DNA from: Lithospermum erythrorhizon
Lineage: Eukaryota > Streptophyta > Magnoliopsida > Boraginales > Boraginaceae
DNA length: 64,000 nucleotides
Direction of reading: 5' to 3'
Assembly (NCBI GenBank): GCA_019722365.1
Contig: JADFUC010001470.1
Span: forward strand, 124,001-188,000
Each line of letters begins with the position of its first letter. Position 1 is the first letter of the stretch. Under the pieces are notes generated by a model. The model was given only the letters and a program-made list of their open reading frames with translations. It made no database searches and was not told where the DNA came from. The position numbers and the translations under genes are program-made. Shown piece by piece: positions 1 to 11,550 of the stretch.

Positions 1-394
1 TCAAATAACTTATCAAGTTATTCATCAATTTGATTGCTTAATTAATAAAACTTGTAAGTTTGTAATTGATGTTCATCAGTATATATTTGACAAATATATA
101 TTGAAATACATCTTCGATTTACAAGTCTTGTTTAATTTCATATGAAATATAATTTAAATATCATTATATTTATTGGCGGCACTTTCTATGCTTTCAGATA
201 ATAGTAAGTTGTATAATAATAATTTGACAGGTTACTATTATTATAACGATTAATGAGTAAAAGATCTAACTTTTGTCCTCACTAACCCTTAAATTATCAT
301 GAGAACCGAACTAGTAATGTAATTGCAGATGGTAATCATTTAACCAATTTGACGGATTGTCTATGATTATTCACTGATGGGCATAATAAAGGAA

Positions 395-890
395 TCGGTT
401 CATTGGTTTCGACAACACTAGACTTGATCTTGCACATGTTGTTAGTGTTATCAGTAGGTTCATGGCTGACCTGAAGAAAAGTTTGTAGGCATGCTGTGAA
501 GAAGGGTTTTGGGTACCTACGTGTGGTCTTTGTTATGGTGGTGATAGTGGATTGTTTAATTTAAAGGATACTACGATTCATTATCTTTGGAGATGTAGGC
601 TGTAGAAGATCTATATTGGATATGGTTTAATCAGTTGAGAGGACGTTAGTGATCACGGGGCACATCGCGACAGGCTATATTGTGGCAGGTTGCAATATGT
701 TTAACCAGGATCGAGGTTCATATGATGGGATAAAGCACATTGATATCTGATATCATTTAGAGAGGTGAAAGGATTAAAGGTTTTGTCTTTACTTGAATAA
801 CCAGGTGATATGTTTCACAGGCAGGTTCCATGAGCAAGTTTCCGCGTGTGTGGACTTCTTTGAATATTGAGTTGTTAGTTGTCAAGTGGC
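395..890 (+). mobile_element. Degenerate Copia polyprotein 3' end (RNase H)
   Basis: Short stretches on the plus strand match the conserved end of a Copia polyprotein. Near 419-475 one frame reads RLDLAHVVSVISRFMADL, close to the family block 'TRPDLAHAVSVVSRFM'. Near 738-765 the block KHIDI-stop-YHL matches 'KHIDIRYHF', with TGA where CGA for arginine is expected. Near 825-870 another frame resembles the last block before the family's stop. The frames are joined by indels and stops, so nothing is expressible. No LTR pair was found around it. This is a truncated fossil; the family call is fairly secure, the exact limits are not. Confidence 0.6.
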
Positions 891-2640
891 TGGGGCTTCT
901 CTGGGTCCTCTTAGACATCTATTAATATACGGTACATCTGATGCATTATTACATCGGTGCATTATTTTGAGCATTTTGTTTTTGTTTATCGATATACGTG
1001 GAAGATTCAGTGAGTGGAGATTTATTGGAACTGCATCTTTGTCCTCTTAGCTTACCATAATATAGGGTTTTACTGTACCAAATAGCTTGAAGTTTAGTAG
1101 AACTATTAACATTAAACTTGACTATTTCTTGTAATCTGTTTCATCCTCATTTATAGTGAAATTTAAATTGGCTTCTGCTTACGTGGATTGAAGATCTATG
1201 TAGTTAGATATATCACGTTAAATTTTCGGTATTATTTATTTTCTTCTGTATTTCTTTTACTTAATTTTGTTATCCTAGTTTCGCATCTGTTATAACAACT
1301 ACATATGTATTTAGTAAATTAGTAATGGTCTGTGATAAGGACACACTGGTAAGATTTAATTCCTGTAAGTATGAATTGCACTAAAACCTCCATAGATAAG
1401 GGGTTTTAGAGAGTTGTTGTAAATACGGGTCTAAACTCACAAAATAAAGGTAACCGAAGTGCTGACTTTGGTAGGGACCATTTATGCAATGTTTTTCAAT
1501 TGTGGGAAATTGGGAATCAAAGTGGGATTCAAGTATTGTTGGGGACTACATCTTATATATTAGTGGGAATCGAACGGGAATTCAAGCATTGTTTCGAAAA
1601 CAACCTTCTTGTTATCGCGGAAATAAAGGACAAATGGTTAATAGATATGACCGACTGGACATAAGGCAGGACAGGTGTCAAATTTGACTTCTCTGCCAAA
1701 TCGGGGCAACACCATCAAATAGCACCCACTTTTAGCACTTGACCCACAGGGTGTTATTCGAGTGTCAATTAATTCTAACTTAAATGCTCCTTTATCTTCA
1801 TTTCACAAAATATATTTTTTTGAATTTCAAAAATTCATAATAGCACTAATCTGAACAATAGAAAAGTGTGTAAAATATTCAAATTTTTGGATGTGAATGA
1901 AATAAATCAAATCTGTTATATACTAGGAAATGAAAATAGTGGTATATTTTTTAAATTTTTATTTTGATTAATTATTGTACAAAAATGATTTAAAAAATAA
2001 GAGGGAAAAAAATAAAGACAACTACTAGAAATTTCCTTGAGTAGGCGCCATTTATTAACCGATTTTTGTTTTGTTTAGTTTATTCTCAGGTGGGGCCAGT
2101 AGAGAGTGCCAAAAAATTTAGCACGGATCAAATATTGATCCGATCTATAAAGTGTTAAATTTGACACTCGATTGATCGTTGGTGTGTGAAATGTCCACGC
2201 TTTTGACACACAATTGATCGATTGTTGGTGGTGTAAACCCGAAAATCACTAGGACCGCGTAAAACAAAAGCGGTTTAATTGGGCTAGTGCAGCCCTAAAA
2301 TTTGAATATTTTACTACGTATCGCTATTTTAGCACCCTTTTTAAATTTTCGCTAAATGGCGCTCACATGAAAGACATTAATACCCCGTTTCACTCACATT
2401 TCCAATCTCGCTCTTTTCCAAATCATTACCGCCCGTTGCCCACGCTTGCTTACCGGCCCGCCCATCCCCAAACACTTTGTCCATTCTTCAGCGCCCCGCT
2501 TTGCTCTTCTCTTACGCGCCCCGTCTGCCAGTTAAAGAAGTATTAGAGAAGAGAAGGTCGCATTTAGGGTTCCTACGGGGAAGAAGTCAGCGATTCAGTG
2601 GAAGGGAGGAATCGCATTATTCAGTGGAGCAGCTGAGGGT
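891..2640. other. Non-coding DNA, no gene recognised
   Basis: AT-rich sequence without a convincing ORF. The two 67-residue ORFs at 1484-1687 and 2477-2680 have no recognisable features. Around 2090-2260 there are short inverted and direct words (gtgcc, ttggcac-like, gatcgat) that suggest an old MITE, but I could not delimit one. Confidence 0.4.
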
Positions 2641-2860
2641 GGGGAGGATAAATCTGAAAACTCGGGGGAGGGGGTTCTGATGGTGTAGGTGGTAGTGGGA
2701 GTGAGAGGGGTTGTGTGGTGGGGGTTGAAGGTTGGTGTGGGTATTGAGGCGCAGAGAGGGTTGCGGTGGTAGGGTGGGGAGTTTATAGTTGTGGGGTGAT
2801 GGTGGGGATGGGGGTTGCGATGATGGTGGTGTTGGGTGGGGGGGTGGGATGGTGATTTGG
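2640..2860 (+). repeat. G-rich tract
   Basis: About 220 bases are dominated by runs of two to seven G separated by T or A, with almost no C. Such DNA can form G-quadruplexes. Similar G-rich or C-rich cores occur in the repeats at 10.6, 14.6, 26.0-26.5 and 56.1 kb, so it may be the core of a related non-autonomous element rather than a gene feature. Confidence 0.5.
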
Positions 2861-3424
2861 AGAAGAAAGGAAAAATAGAATGAAAATAAGAGAATTGTTC
2901 TTTTTTATCTTTTTATAGGAAGTTGTGCCATTTAATATAAAAAATTTGAAAGAATGTTAGAAATTGATAAACTTGATGAAAATATGCCATTCTCCAAAAT
3001 TTCTCAAAAGCTCTCTACATAAGCACCAAATAAAGTCATCATATTGTAAAGTGAGATACATAAGCACCTGATTAATCCAACATGTGCATGTGACTTAGAT
3101 TCTTCAAATTAATAAGAGCAAATAAATAACAAAGTTGAGATATTATCTCTGTATGACTGACCCGCATCCATATGTACAAGTATAAGCATGAAGTTTCTTT
3201 CCAAGTTATATATCAAATACTTGGAACCAAAATTTCAGTTGTATAATAATTTCTCAACCTACTACATAATTCTCCTAATTTTCCCCCCCTGTTTTGTTCT
3301 GCTTAGTATGTATATACTTTTGGTAATATGAATTCTTGTCCTAAACTTGGCATGAAGCCTCTCCATAATATTCAAATAAACTCTTCCTTTCGAGAGTGCT
3401 CGATTTTGCTGCAGAATTGGGCAC

Positions 3425-5201
3425 CTATCTTGAATGCTGATAAGTCTCAGGAAAATATCTCAGCATCAGTGTGTGTTTTGCCTTCATTATCAAGATGAAA
3501 AGGCCATAGCATGGAATGTGCATCAGCCCAACAGATAAATAATTATAATAAACTTAAACAATTACAAAGTAATTACAAAATATCATCAGCAGGATACAAT
3601 AAACAGAATGTGCAAGGAAAACTTGAACAATTAAGCTACCATAAACTACTAGCAATTGGATGAATTTTGTTTTTGGGGGGGTGTATACAGTTAAATATTG
3701 CACAGCGATAATGCCATTAGGTTGTTAAGAGAGACCATCAAACCAAATGCAGTTTTGCAGTGAGGACATACCATATTGGAGAAAACGAATTTTCCAAATC
3801 AAGGAATGGATATGGCCACCTGTTTCAAGAAATTATAGGAAGGTTGTCAAACGAGAACGACGAACAACTGACATTCTCGGAGGACCCACCATAGAAGCAG
3901 AGGAAATGGTACAATTATGAACCAAAAAACACAATCTGTCAGCATCACTGCTCCAGCATTCATCTGTTCACAAGCAATAATGTTTTAACTGTTAGCTTTA
4001 TGGTTCCTCTACTCGCAATGTATTTGCTATGGTTTCTTCTTTTAAAACTAACTAGATGTCCTTTTTATGGACTAAACAATCCTCTTTTTACATTTGGGAT
4101 AAGTGGAACCAATTTAGATGTTTGTATCCAAAAACATGTTTGAAACTTACTATTTTGCTTCCTCTACAATATATAATTCCAAAACCATGATACCACAAGA
4201 GAATGTTAATCAAGCCTGGGGAAACTAAATAAAGTTCATCCAACTAAATGAAGAAAACAAGAAAGCTTAGAACCAAAGAAAGAAAACTCTCACACTAGTT
4301 TAGGCAATTTTGTTGTGCATGAATACCTGAAAAATTATTTGGAAAATGTAACACCAAAATCCAGCAATTTTACGAGGTGGTTCCTCGATAGGCCCCAATG
4401 ATTTTGCTATGACACCACCAGAATGTGCTGGTTGCATTCGATTTGAGCCTGTATATGCACCATACTCAGGGTCGAACCTCTGACTTCCAATTCTTTTGGA
4501 GGCTCCATGTGCACCATTCTCTTCATCGAATTTTTCATTTAGAATACTCGATCCACCAATGTTATTATGATATTGGAAACATCCATACATAGACAATACA
4601 CTTCCAAGCTACAACATTAAAGTTTTTGATTTAGCCGCAGGGCTCAAGGAAGATACAAGGATAAATCAAAAGTGAATAAATATGGCTAAATACTCACCGC
4701 AAAATAGATTGTAATCAATGTAAACGTCCACCTAAGAATTCAAGTGCCAAAAATTAAATTGTTAGCTCCTCTCAATTTATGATGTTCTTAATGCAAAAAA
4801 AGCAGAAAAATAACTTACTGAGTATAGTAGTAAAAGATAGAAGGTCCATCAACAGTAGCATTCAGAATGAGCATCAACAAAAGAACAATGAAGGCAACAA
4901 TCCGAAAACCAAGAAGCCAACCAGGATGTAGATTTTTAAGGCATGGCCTCCAAACTTCATCTTCATAAAGCATTCCAGGGGGGTCTTTCTCTGATTCCCT
5001 GCTTCCATTTTCTTCTGAATCGTCGCCATGGCCTCGCCTTTCATACTTTGAGATTAAATATGATGCGAAAACCAGAGACATCAATAGCCAAATCGTGCAA
5101 AGTAAAACCCGCCAGTTGAACCAGTAACTCGCGGTCGTTGTATCAGCAGTCATTACTGGCTGATAAGAACTACCCTTTGGAGATCCTGTGAAAAAACTCA
5201 T
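3425..5201 (-). CDS. Plant multi-span membrane protein, internally incomplete
   Basis: Spliced gene read right to left. Exons: 4819-5201 (ATG at 5201, reading MSFFTGSP), 4698-4731, 4327-4608, then about 3904-3963 (MNAGAVMLTDCVFWFIIVPF), 3773-3819 (WPYPFLDL..FSPIW) and 3425 to about 3538 (LSVGLMHIPCYGLF, ending YQHSR and TAG at 3425-3427). The first three joins are GT-AG and keep phase. The product has several hydrophobic segments and matches a plant-specific family of uncharacterised membrane proteins (Arabidopsis At1g10660/At5g62960-like, from memory). About 80 residues expected between VPF and WPYPF are absent: only 84 bases separate those blocks, against a family pattern of further membrane helices. 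The last exon also lacks a clear AG acceptor. The frame is open upstream of the chosen ATG, so the start could lie further out. Either a pseudogene or an assembly deletion. Confidence 0.65.
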
Positions 5202-6020
5202 CTTTATTACACCCCACCCTCCTTGATTCCCTCTTTCAAAACTCACAATCCAATTCAGTGTATATAAAAAAAATGATAATAAATGGAAACTTTGTGCCAA
5301 AGATTTGGCTGAATAATGAAGAATTAAAGAATCAACAGAAACAGAATGAACATTGACCAAAGAATAATTATATCCACAATTTAAAAATGGAAGCTTGTTA
5401 GGAGTATTGGAAGCTGTCTCAAAATTAATGACCAAAAGCTATAGTTTAATATGCAATTGTATCACACAGATTAATAATGTGATTCAAATGCTAAACATGT
5501 GAAGTGAAAGTTCAAGAATGTGAAAAATGTGAAGCAGAAATTCATCTTCATGAGAAATCTACTAATAATAGTCAAACCAACCAAATTCTTGAACTCCAAT
5601 AAATCCATGAACTAAAAAATAGGAAAAGCAGAAACAGAGTTTACATGAAGAAAGTAAAAACAACCCAGTTTATAAAAATGCATAAAAATCAAGAAAATGT
5701 AGAAATTGGACAACATATCATCAGAAAGCAAACATGATTCCAAACTTTCAAAACTTATTTTCACAGGAAGACATAAATGAAACAATATTAATATAATAAA
5801 AAGCAAAAAGGTGAGCAGGATTTATTACAACAAAAGAAAAGTTGGGATACTTACAAGAAAAAAGCAGGCTATTGTTGTGGTGTGCAGAACAAGGATGCCT
5901 TCTTTAGCTTCAAGGGCTCCAAAATTATTCTTGCAACATAAGTTTCTTTTGTACAAATTATTGTCCCAATATATAGTGAAGATAATGTAGATACTCAAGT
6001 CACAATCTATATATGCCCAT
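5202..6020 (-). promoter_or_regulatory. Probable leader and promoter of the membrane protein gene
   Basis: On the minus strand a GTAAGT donor lies near 5852, after a stretch that could be a 5' untranslated exon (about 5853-5980), so the leader probably contains an intron of roughly 0.6 kb. A TATA-like word (catatataga on the minus strand) lies near 6007-6016, about 30 bases upstream of that exon. All of this is inference from spacing and consensus; no transcript evidence is available. Confidence 0.3.
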
Positions 6021-6780
6021 GCAGACCATATTTACAGCCCATGAAATTATTTGACCCATCCCAAATATGGATCTGGCGTTGAACAAGGCTAGCGTCTTAT
6101 ATTATTTACGTATTTTATTTGGAAGAACTAAACCCACTTACATGTAACGCAGTAATGGGGTATGTCGGTATTGTAACTCCACTTCTTTTTAATTAACGGT
6201 TTTAGTTTTCGAATTCGACCATACTATTTTTTTGAGTTAACGTTTTTAGTTTTCGAAACGAAATTTAGAGAGAGAGTAATGTTTTGACATGGGCATGTTT
6301 TTATTTTTTTATGTGTTGGAGTGAATGAAGATTCGGTTAAACATGAATAGTTACAGTTGTACAGACGCGACCTCCCACATGAAGGAATAAAGCTGTGTTG
6401 AAAAGGGAATGGCATCAAGTATGGTTTATGACTTAGGACTATGTTGACGGTTATTAAAATGTTGTTTTCAGAAATCATGATAGGAAAGAAATTGTAACCA
6501 TTTTTCTGACAATTTAGTCAACTTGTAATAACTTTGATTGCATTCTTGTTTTTTAAGATGAAATTTTTACAACTAATAATTTTTTAAACACGTTGTGAAA
6601 AATTAAAAGAATATAATACTATAACAATATATTTAAAGTGATCCAAATATATAAATTCATAATTATTAAAGTGAGGAATGAAAATTTATTATTGGCCAAA
6701 GTTATAGTACATAAAAAACATGATTGGAACTAACAAGAAAATAATGAATAATTCAAATTTTGGATTAACCTCACTAGAAG
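6021..6780. other. Intergenic, nothing recognised
   Basis: AT-rich sequence with no ORF that has a recognisable family motif. The ORF at 6224-6478 (minus) has no domain I can name and is probably chance. Confidence 0.4.
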
Positions 6781-6804
6781 GTAGGTGTTCATCAATTTTA
6801 TTTG

Positions 6805-7172
6805 CAAACAAATAAATATTGATTCGGATACATATATTTAGATTTACCCTTAACTTTATAGTATGATTTGAGCCTCATGAATTGGTACATAACCAAGTGA
6901 ATATCCATCTCATATTTTGGTAAAAAAGAATTAGTTTTAGTGTTTTCCTTATGAACATTGATTATTGCCCAAAGTTAATCAAAACAATTACATGTTGAAC
7001 GCGTCATTACAACTGTCAATTAAATTGAAATAAATATTGGTTCGGATACGTATATTAACATCTTCCCTTAATATTATAGTATAATTTGTGTTTCATGAAT
7101 TGGTACATAATAAAGTAATAAAGTAAATATCTATCTCATATTTTGGTAAAAAGGAATTAGTTTCAGTGTTTT
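6805..7172 (+). repeat. Tandem duplication, unit about 220 bp
   Basis: The block starting at about 6814 (aaatattgattcggatac) returns at about 7033 with few changes. Both copies continue through 'catgaattggtacataa' and 'tctcatattttggtaaaa' to 'agtttYagtgttttt'. The copies differ by scattered substitutions and a short direct repeat of 'taataaag', so the duplication is not recent. Confidence 0.75.
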
Positions 7173-9843
7173 TATGATTGAACCATGTCTTAAAAATGGT
7201 AGGGTGATGGTCATGGGTCTAGTCTTAGTCAAATCCTCTTTTTCGGTTGGAGAGGGGTCAAGTTTGGTTGATATTGTTTAGAAGATTTAAGTGAACATTT
7301 TTCCATTTATGGCCAAGTCATTGCTTTACTTAACAAGCCACAAATCATGGACAAATAATATGGTTGTGATTACTTGCACTTGACTTCTTGCAACTACTTC
7401 CAAGGCAAGATTGATATGATAATTTCTTCATGCAAGTCAAGAGGATCATCAATATAATATAATTAAACTGAAAAGACCAATCATAGAGTTGAAACTCAAA
7501 GTACTTCTAAAATAGACGCAGCTTATCACATGACAACATCCAAAGTGTAAGCTTTCCTTGTACAGTATTTTGGTTACGCCCTGGAAGGAAACTTGCTCTA
7601 GTACCTCAATAAGTGTGTAAAATTTTATTTAAACAAGAGAACTAAGAAGACAAACTTGGCTTAATATTTTAGTGACTTTGTGACATAAAAACACTAATTG
7701 AACTAAATAATGACTGGCTTAATTATTTAAAAACATAAATTAAAGTCATATTATACTCAAAGATGCATGAATATATCGCACTAGATGACTTGGATCCCTA
7801 AACCATAGCCAGGACCTAATGGTACCAATTTTCCAAATTTTTTGAAAATTTTGAAAAAAATGAATTTTTTGATTTTAGGTAAAAAAAATTAATTTTGGAG
7901 CAAAAGCGGCGTCGTTTGATTTTTGATTGATTTTTGAATCATGAAAAGTGGCAAAATCTTCTACGATGGACGTCCCGATGATTTAAATGACCGTCTAGTA
8001 ACTTTTCTAGAACGAAATGTGCTTAGTACTATTAGTAATGCTGTTTTGGGAACATTTTCAAAATTTGATGAAGATTTTTCTTTGTAATGAATACTTTCAC
8101 ATTAATGTAAATTTTTGTTGACTATGTAAAAAAATTTTTTACACTTCTGCGCGGATTTTGAGTCCTGGGTCAGTATGTCCTAAACTTACAAACAAATGTA
8201 TGAATATATCACTAGATGACTCGAATCTTAAGCTTAAACAAACAATATCATTACCTAAGTTTAATTTTGTAAGTAGGTGTTAGTGTTTCTAACATTATAA
8301 TCATATTCTAACAGCTGTTATTTGAGATGGGATCCATGATCGGTATAGCATAAGCGATATTAAAGAAGGCAAAATATGTATACAGTTCTTACGGAATAAA
8401 ATAGCGAGCTATGACGGAATATTGTATTTGAAGACCCACGGCGTTCAAGTAGAGAATGTATACAAAGATTATCCGCTTCCAATAATGAGCAAATTCTGCT
8501 CGAAGAGTTTCTGTTCTCTTTAGAAAATATTGAACTATATTCGAGGTTGGGTGAAATGGTGGGCACTACCTAGAATGACTAGAATAGAAGAGAGTGAGGA
8601 GAGCTTTTGATTTTCACAAAGTAATCAAAGTGAAATGAGTAATTTCTTCATGAAGAAGTGGCCTGCTATAGGTTCAAAATCCCTACTTTTAGGCATTTGT
8701 GAAGTGTTGTAAAAACTCTTCCACCTCCTTTCTACATGTTTTGATGGGCCAAAGGGATGGGAGGTTCTAAATTCTTCTAAGCAAACATCCCTAAAATAAA
8801 AGCCTTATTAAAGTAGTCAAAATATTCCCTAGTATTGTTGCTTTTAAGGAAGATTTTGAAATCCCTATCTCCTATTCAGTTAATTGACTAAATGTCTAAA
8901 ATCAAGTGGGAAGGTTAGAATTTTACCAACTAGCATTATAAAATAAAGGCACATAAAAATTTAAAGTAGAATAAATTGAATAATGATTTTACAAAGAAAA
9001 ATTCAGGAAGCTACCTTTACATGATAATAATTCGAACAAAGGTGCTTTCCTTAATTGAAATTTGCCCTAATGTTCCTTACACTTTAGTTTCATTTTGAAA
9101 TCGAAAATTTTAATTAAATTATGACTAAACTTTCGTTGTAAATTAATATGACCTCTCAGGCTTGATTGACAAAAAGTCATGTACTAAATAATGATAAACT
9201 TAAGCATTATGTGCTTTTATTGATTATGGAGTGGACCATAGTAAGCCATCATAACCCTAATGTCATATCGAGGTATCCTAATCTGAACATTACTACATAA
9301 TCGAATGTATATACAAACTTAAACTTAAATGAGTTGTCGGTTGTACAATCGAATTGTTGAAGACTATTTCAAATCTCTACGTATTTCTAAAAAACAGTAT
9401 AGGGGACTTTAGGTTATTCACATGTTCATCATAAGCATCTAAAGTGCTAACAAGTTAAGGGTCGGTGAGATGATGAATTATCGCCTGAACTTCACTTCAA
9501 CTTCTTACAAGTTATTATACAATGAAGGAACAAGTAGTGAAAAATATCACAACTCATAAGTGAACTATGAGGAAGTTTATTATGTGCTAGGATTAAGTCA
9601 TTTATGCAATGCAATTGAAGCAGTTACGGATTAAATTAATTTGTTCCATTCAGTTAAGTAGTTAGACGTTTAATCTCTCATCATGAAAAGGCAACATGTA
9701 TCAGCTGTCTTTCAATTTGACAATATACGACTGTTCGCTTTGAAATATGTGAAACTCATAATTAGTGTTGAGTGGTATAGCTCTATCTAAAAACTTATTC
9801 GTTGACACTTTAGCTTCAAGATAATATTCTGATAATAAAAATA
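7173..9843. other. Intergenic; one weak inverted-terminus candidate
   Basis: No gene is recognisable. At 7809-8168 a segment is bounded by CCAGGAC and GTCCTGG and encloses a 48-codon open frame beginning MKSGKIFYDGRPDD. Just outside it, 'atgaatatatc(gc)actagatgac' occurs on both sides (about 7767 and 8202). This might be a small transposon or a local duplication. The termini are only 7 bp, so the case is weak. Confidence 0.3.
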
Positions 9844-10877
9844 AGGGTTAATGACATTAGACATCACTTATATATTTTTTTAAAAATCGGTTAAATCACT
9901 TTGTTCAGTTCGATACACATTCTATCACTGTTCCAAAAATCACTCACTGACTACCTCAATGCGATTTCCACTTTTGGTGAGGACTAGTTTAGTCTACTCA
10001 TTAAATTATACCAAGAAATAGATTGAGGATTAATTTTAAATAAAAAAGTGTTGGGCATGTTTTAAATAAAAATAAAATATCCATACTCGTCTTCTCAACA
10101 CCCCTACTTTGCCCCGAACACCGCGTGACTCGTTAATATACATTGTCTTTTATACTACAAGTTCATTGTCTTTAACTTGCTCTGTTTTGTTTTGCTTTCT
10201 AATTCCCTCAAAAGCTAATAGAAAAATAAATATATGACTAAATTCAAGTTAAATAGGCACTGGTTTTATTTGAAAGCAGTGAGGTAGCAAATATTTTCAA
10301 ATGATATAAATCAATGAACTTTTTATTTAATATGAAATAAAATAAATGACATAGATCTTCATTCTTCCCATTCCATGACAGGTAGGTCAAGAAATACATT
10401 TATTAGATTGAACCATATACTAACATATATCTGTTCTCCAACACAAATTTAGGCATTACAGTGTAGGCATTTATAAAATAGTGGGTTAAAATAGAACTTG
10501 TATGCACTGAACACGGATGTAAGCAATTATACCTTTATGGCGGGCAGTACCACCACCCGGTATACATGATAACAACAATGTCTTTCTTGATGGGGTAGAT
10601 GGTGTGGGGTGGGGTGGGGAGTGAGGGATGTGTTGGAGGAGAAGAGATTATATTTTATTTTTATTTAAAAGATGCCCACAACATTTTTCATTTTAACAAT
10701 CTATTTCTTGATATAATTTAATAAGTGGATTAAAATTACCTTTTTAATTAAAGGGAAATCAGATGGAGAGTAATAAATAAGTGATTTTTAAGCATTAAGT
10801 GATGGTCTGTGATGGAGTCTGAGAATAAGTGATCTACTTGAATTTTTTTTAAGCGTGGTATCTGTACCATTAGCCCT
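9844..10877. mobile_element. Non-autonomous DNA element with ~230 bp inverted termini
   Basis: The first 230 bases (AGGGTTAATGACATTAGACA...) match the reverse complement of the last 230 (which begins AGGGCTAATGGTACAGATAC) with gaps. The shared middle reads 'attaaattataYcaagaaa' and both arms end near 'ttttaaataaaaataaaat'. The core is G-rich on the plus strand (about 10590-10640). No transposase is encoded. Flanks are A-rich (ataaaaata and aaaagaata), so a 9 bp target duplication is possible but not clear. The plan fits a foldback or Mutator-like derivative. Confidence 0.6.
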
Positions 10878-10989
10878 AAAAGAATAACCGAGTTTGCACA
10901 GCCATAATTTTCGTCTCATCTACGCGAAACTTAAAAATGTTGTACTCTTGCATCACTGTTAGTTGGAATAGTATTTGTCTCATTATTAA

Positions 10990-11550
10990 ATATTTAGAGA
11001 CATTTAAAACTAAAGCTTTTTTTGGTCTATAAGTTGATTTTGACAAAATAATGTGTTTGGCAAAAAAATTAACACTCAACTTATAAGTTATAGATATAGA
11101 TTGTTTTAAAAAAAGTTCAAATTCTCAACTTTTTTTAACAAATTTATTTTACACCAACTTATTTTAATTGACAATATGATTCTCTATGATGCTTACATTC
11201 AAATCACCGTTTCTTGATTAGATGTTTTAATGAAAAATTACTTAATAATATTTTGTTCGTCCAATGAGAGAAAATATACAATTTATATTATTATTAATAT
11301 TTAATGCATAAAATATTAATTCTGAATTCTAGTACTTATTTTAAATATTAAATTATTAATTTATTTATATCATAAAGATTAAAAAAAATGCTATATAAAT
11401 GCGATGTACTTATAAATCATTTTACACTTTTTTCAATTTATAAGTTAGTGTTATCCAAACATGTAAAAAAAAAATTCTCATTATAAATTATATTAGTCAA
11501 ACAAGTCAAAACAAATTTGATAATTTATAAGTTGCAAGTAAAAAAATAAA
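10990..11550 (+). repeat. MITE-like repeat, copy A
   Basis: An AT-rich element of about 0.55 kb containing 'aagttgattttgac', 'gtgtttggcaaaaaaatt' and, near its right end, 'ttatccaaacatgt' followed by an A-run and 'ttctcattataa'. The reverse complement of this last block recurs at about 25138-25170, and the first block recurs in reverse near 27400-27480. No coding capacity. Confidence 0.55.

Noticed and set aside
2477..2680. ORF of 67 residues next to a G-rich tract
   Set aside because: No motif, no upstream features, and the composition follows the local G-rich bias.
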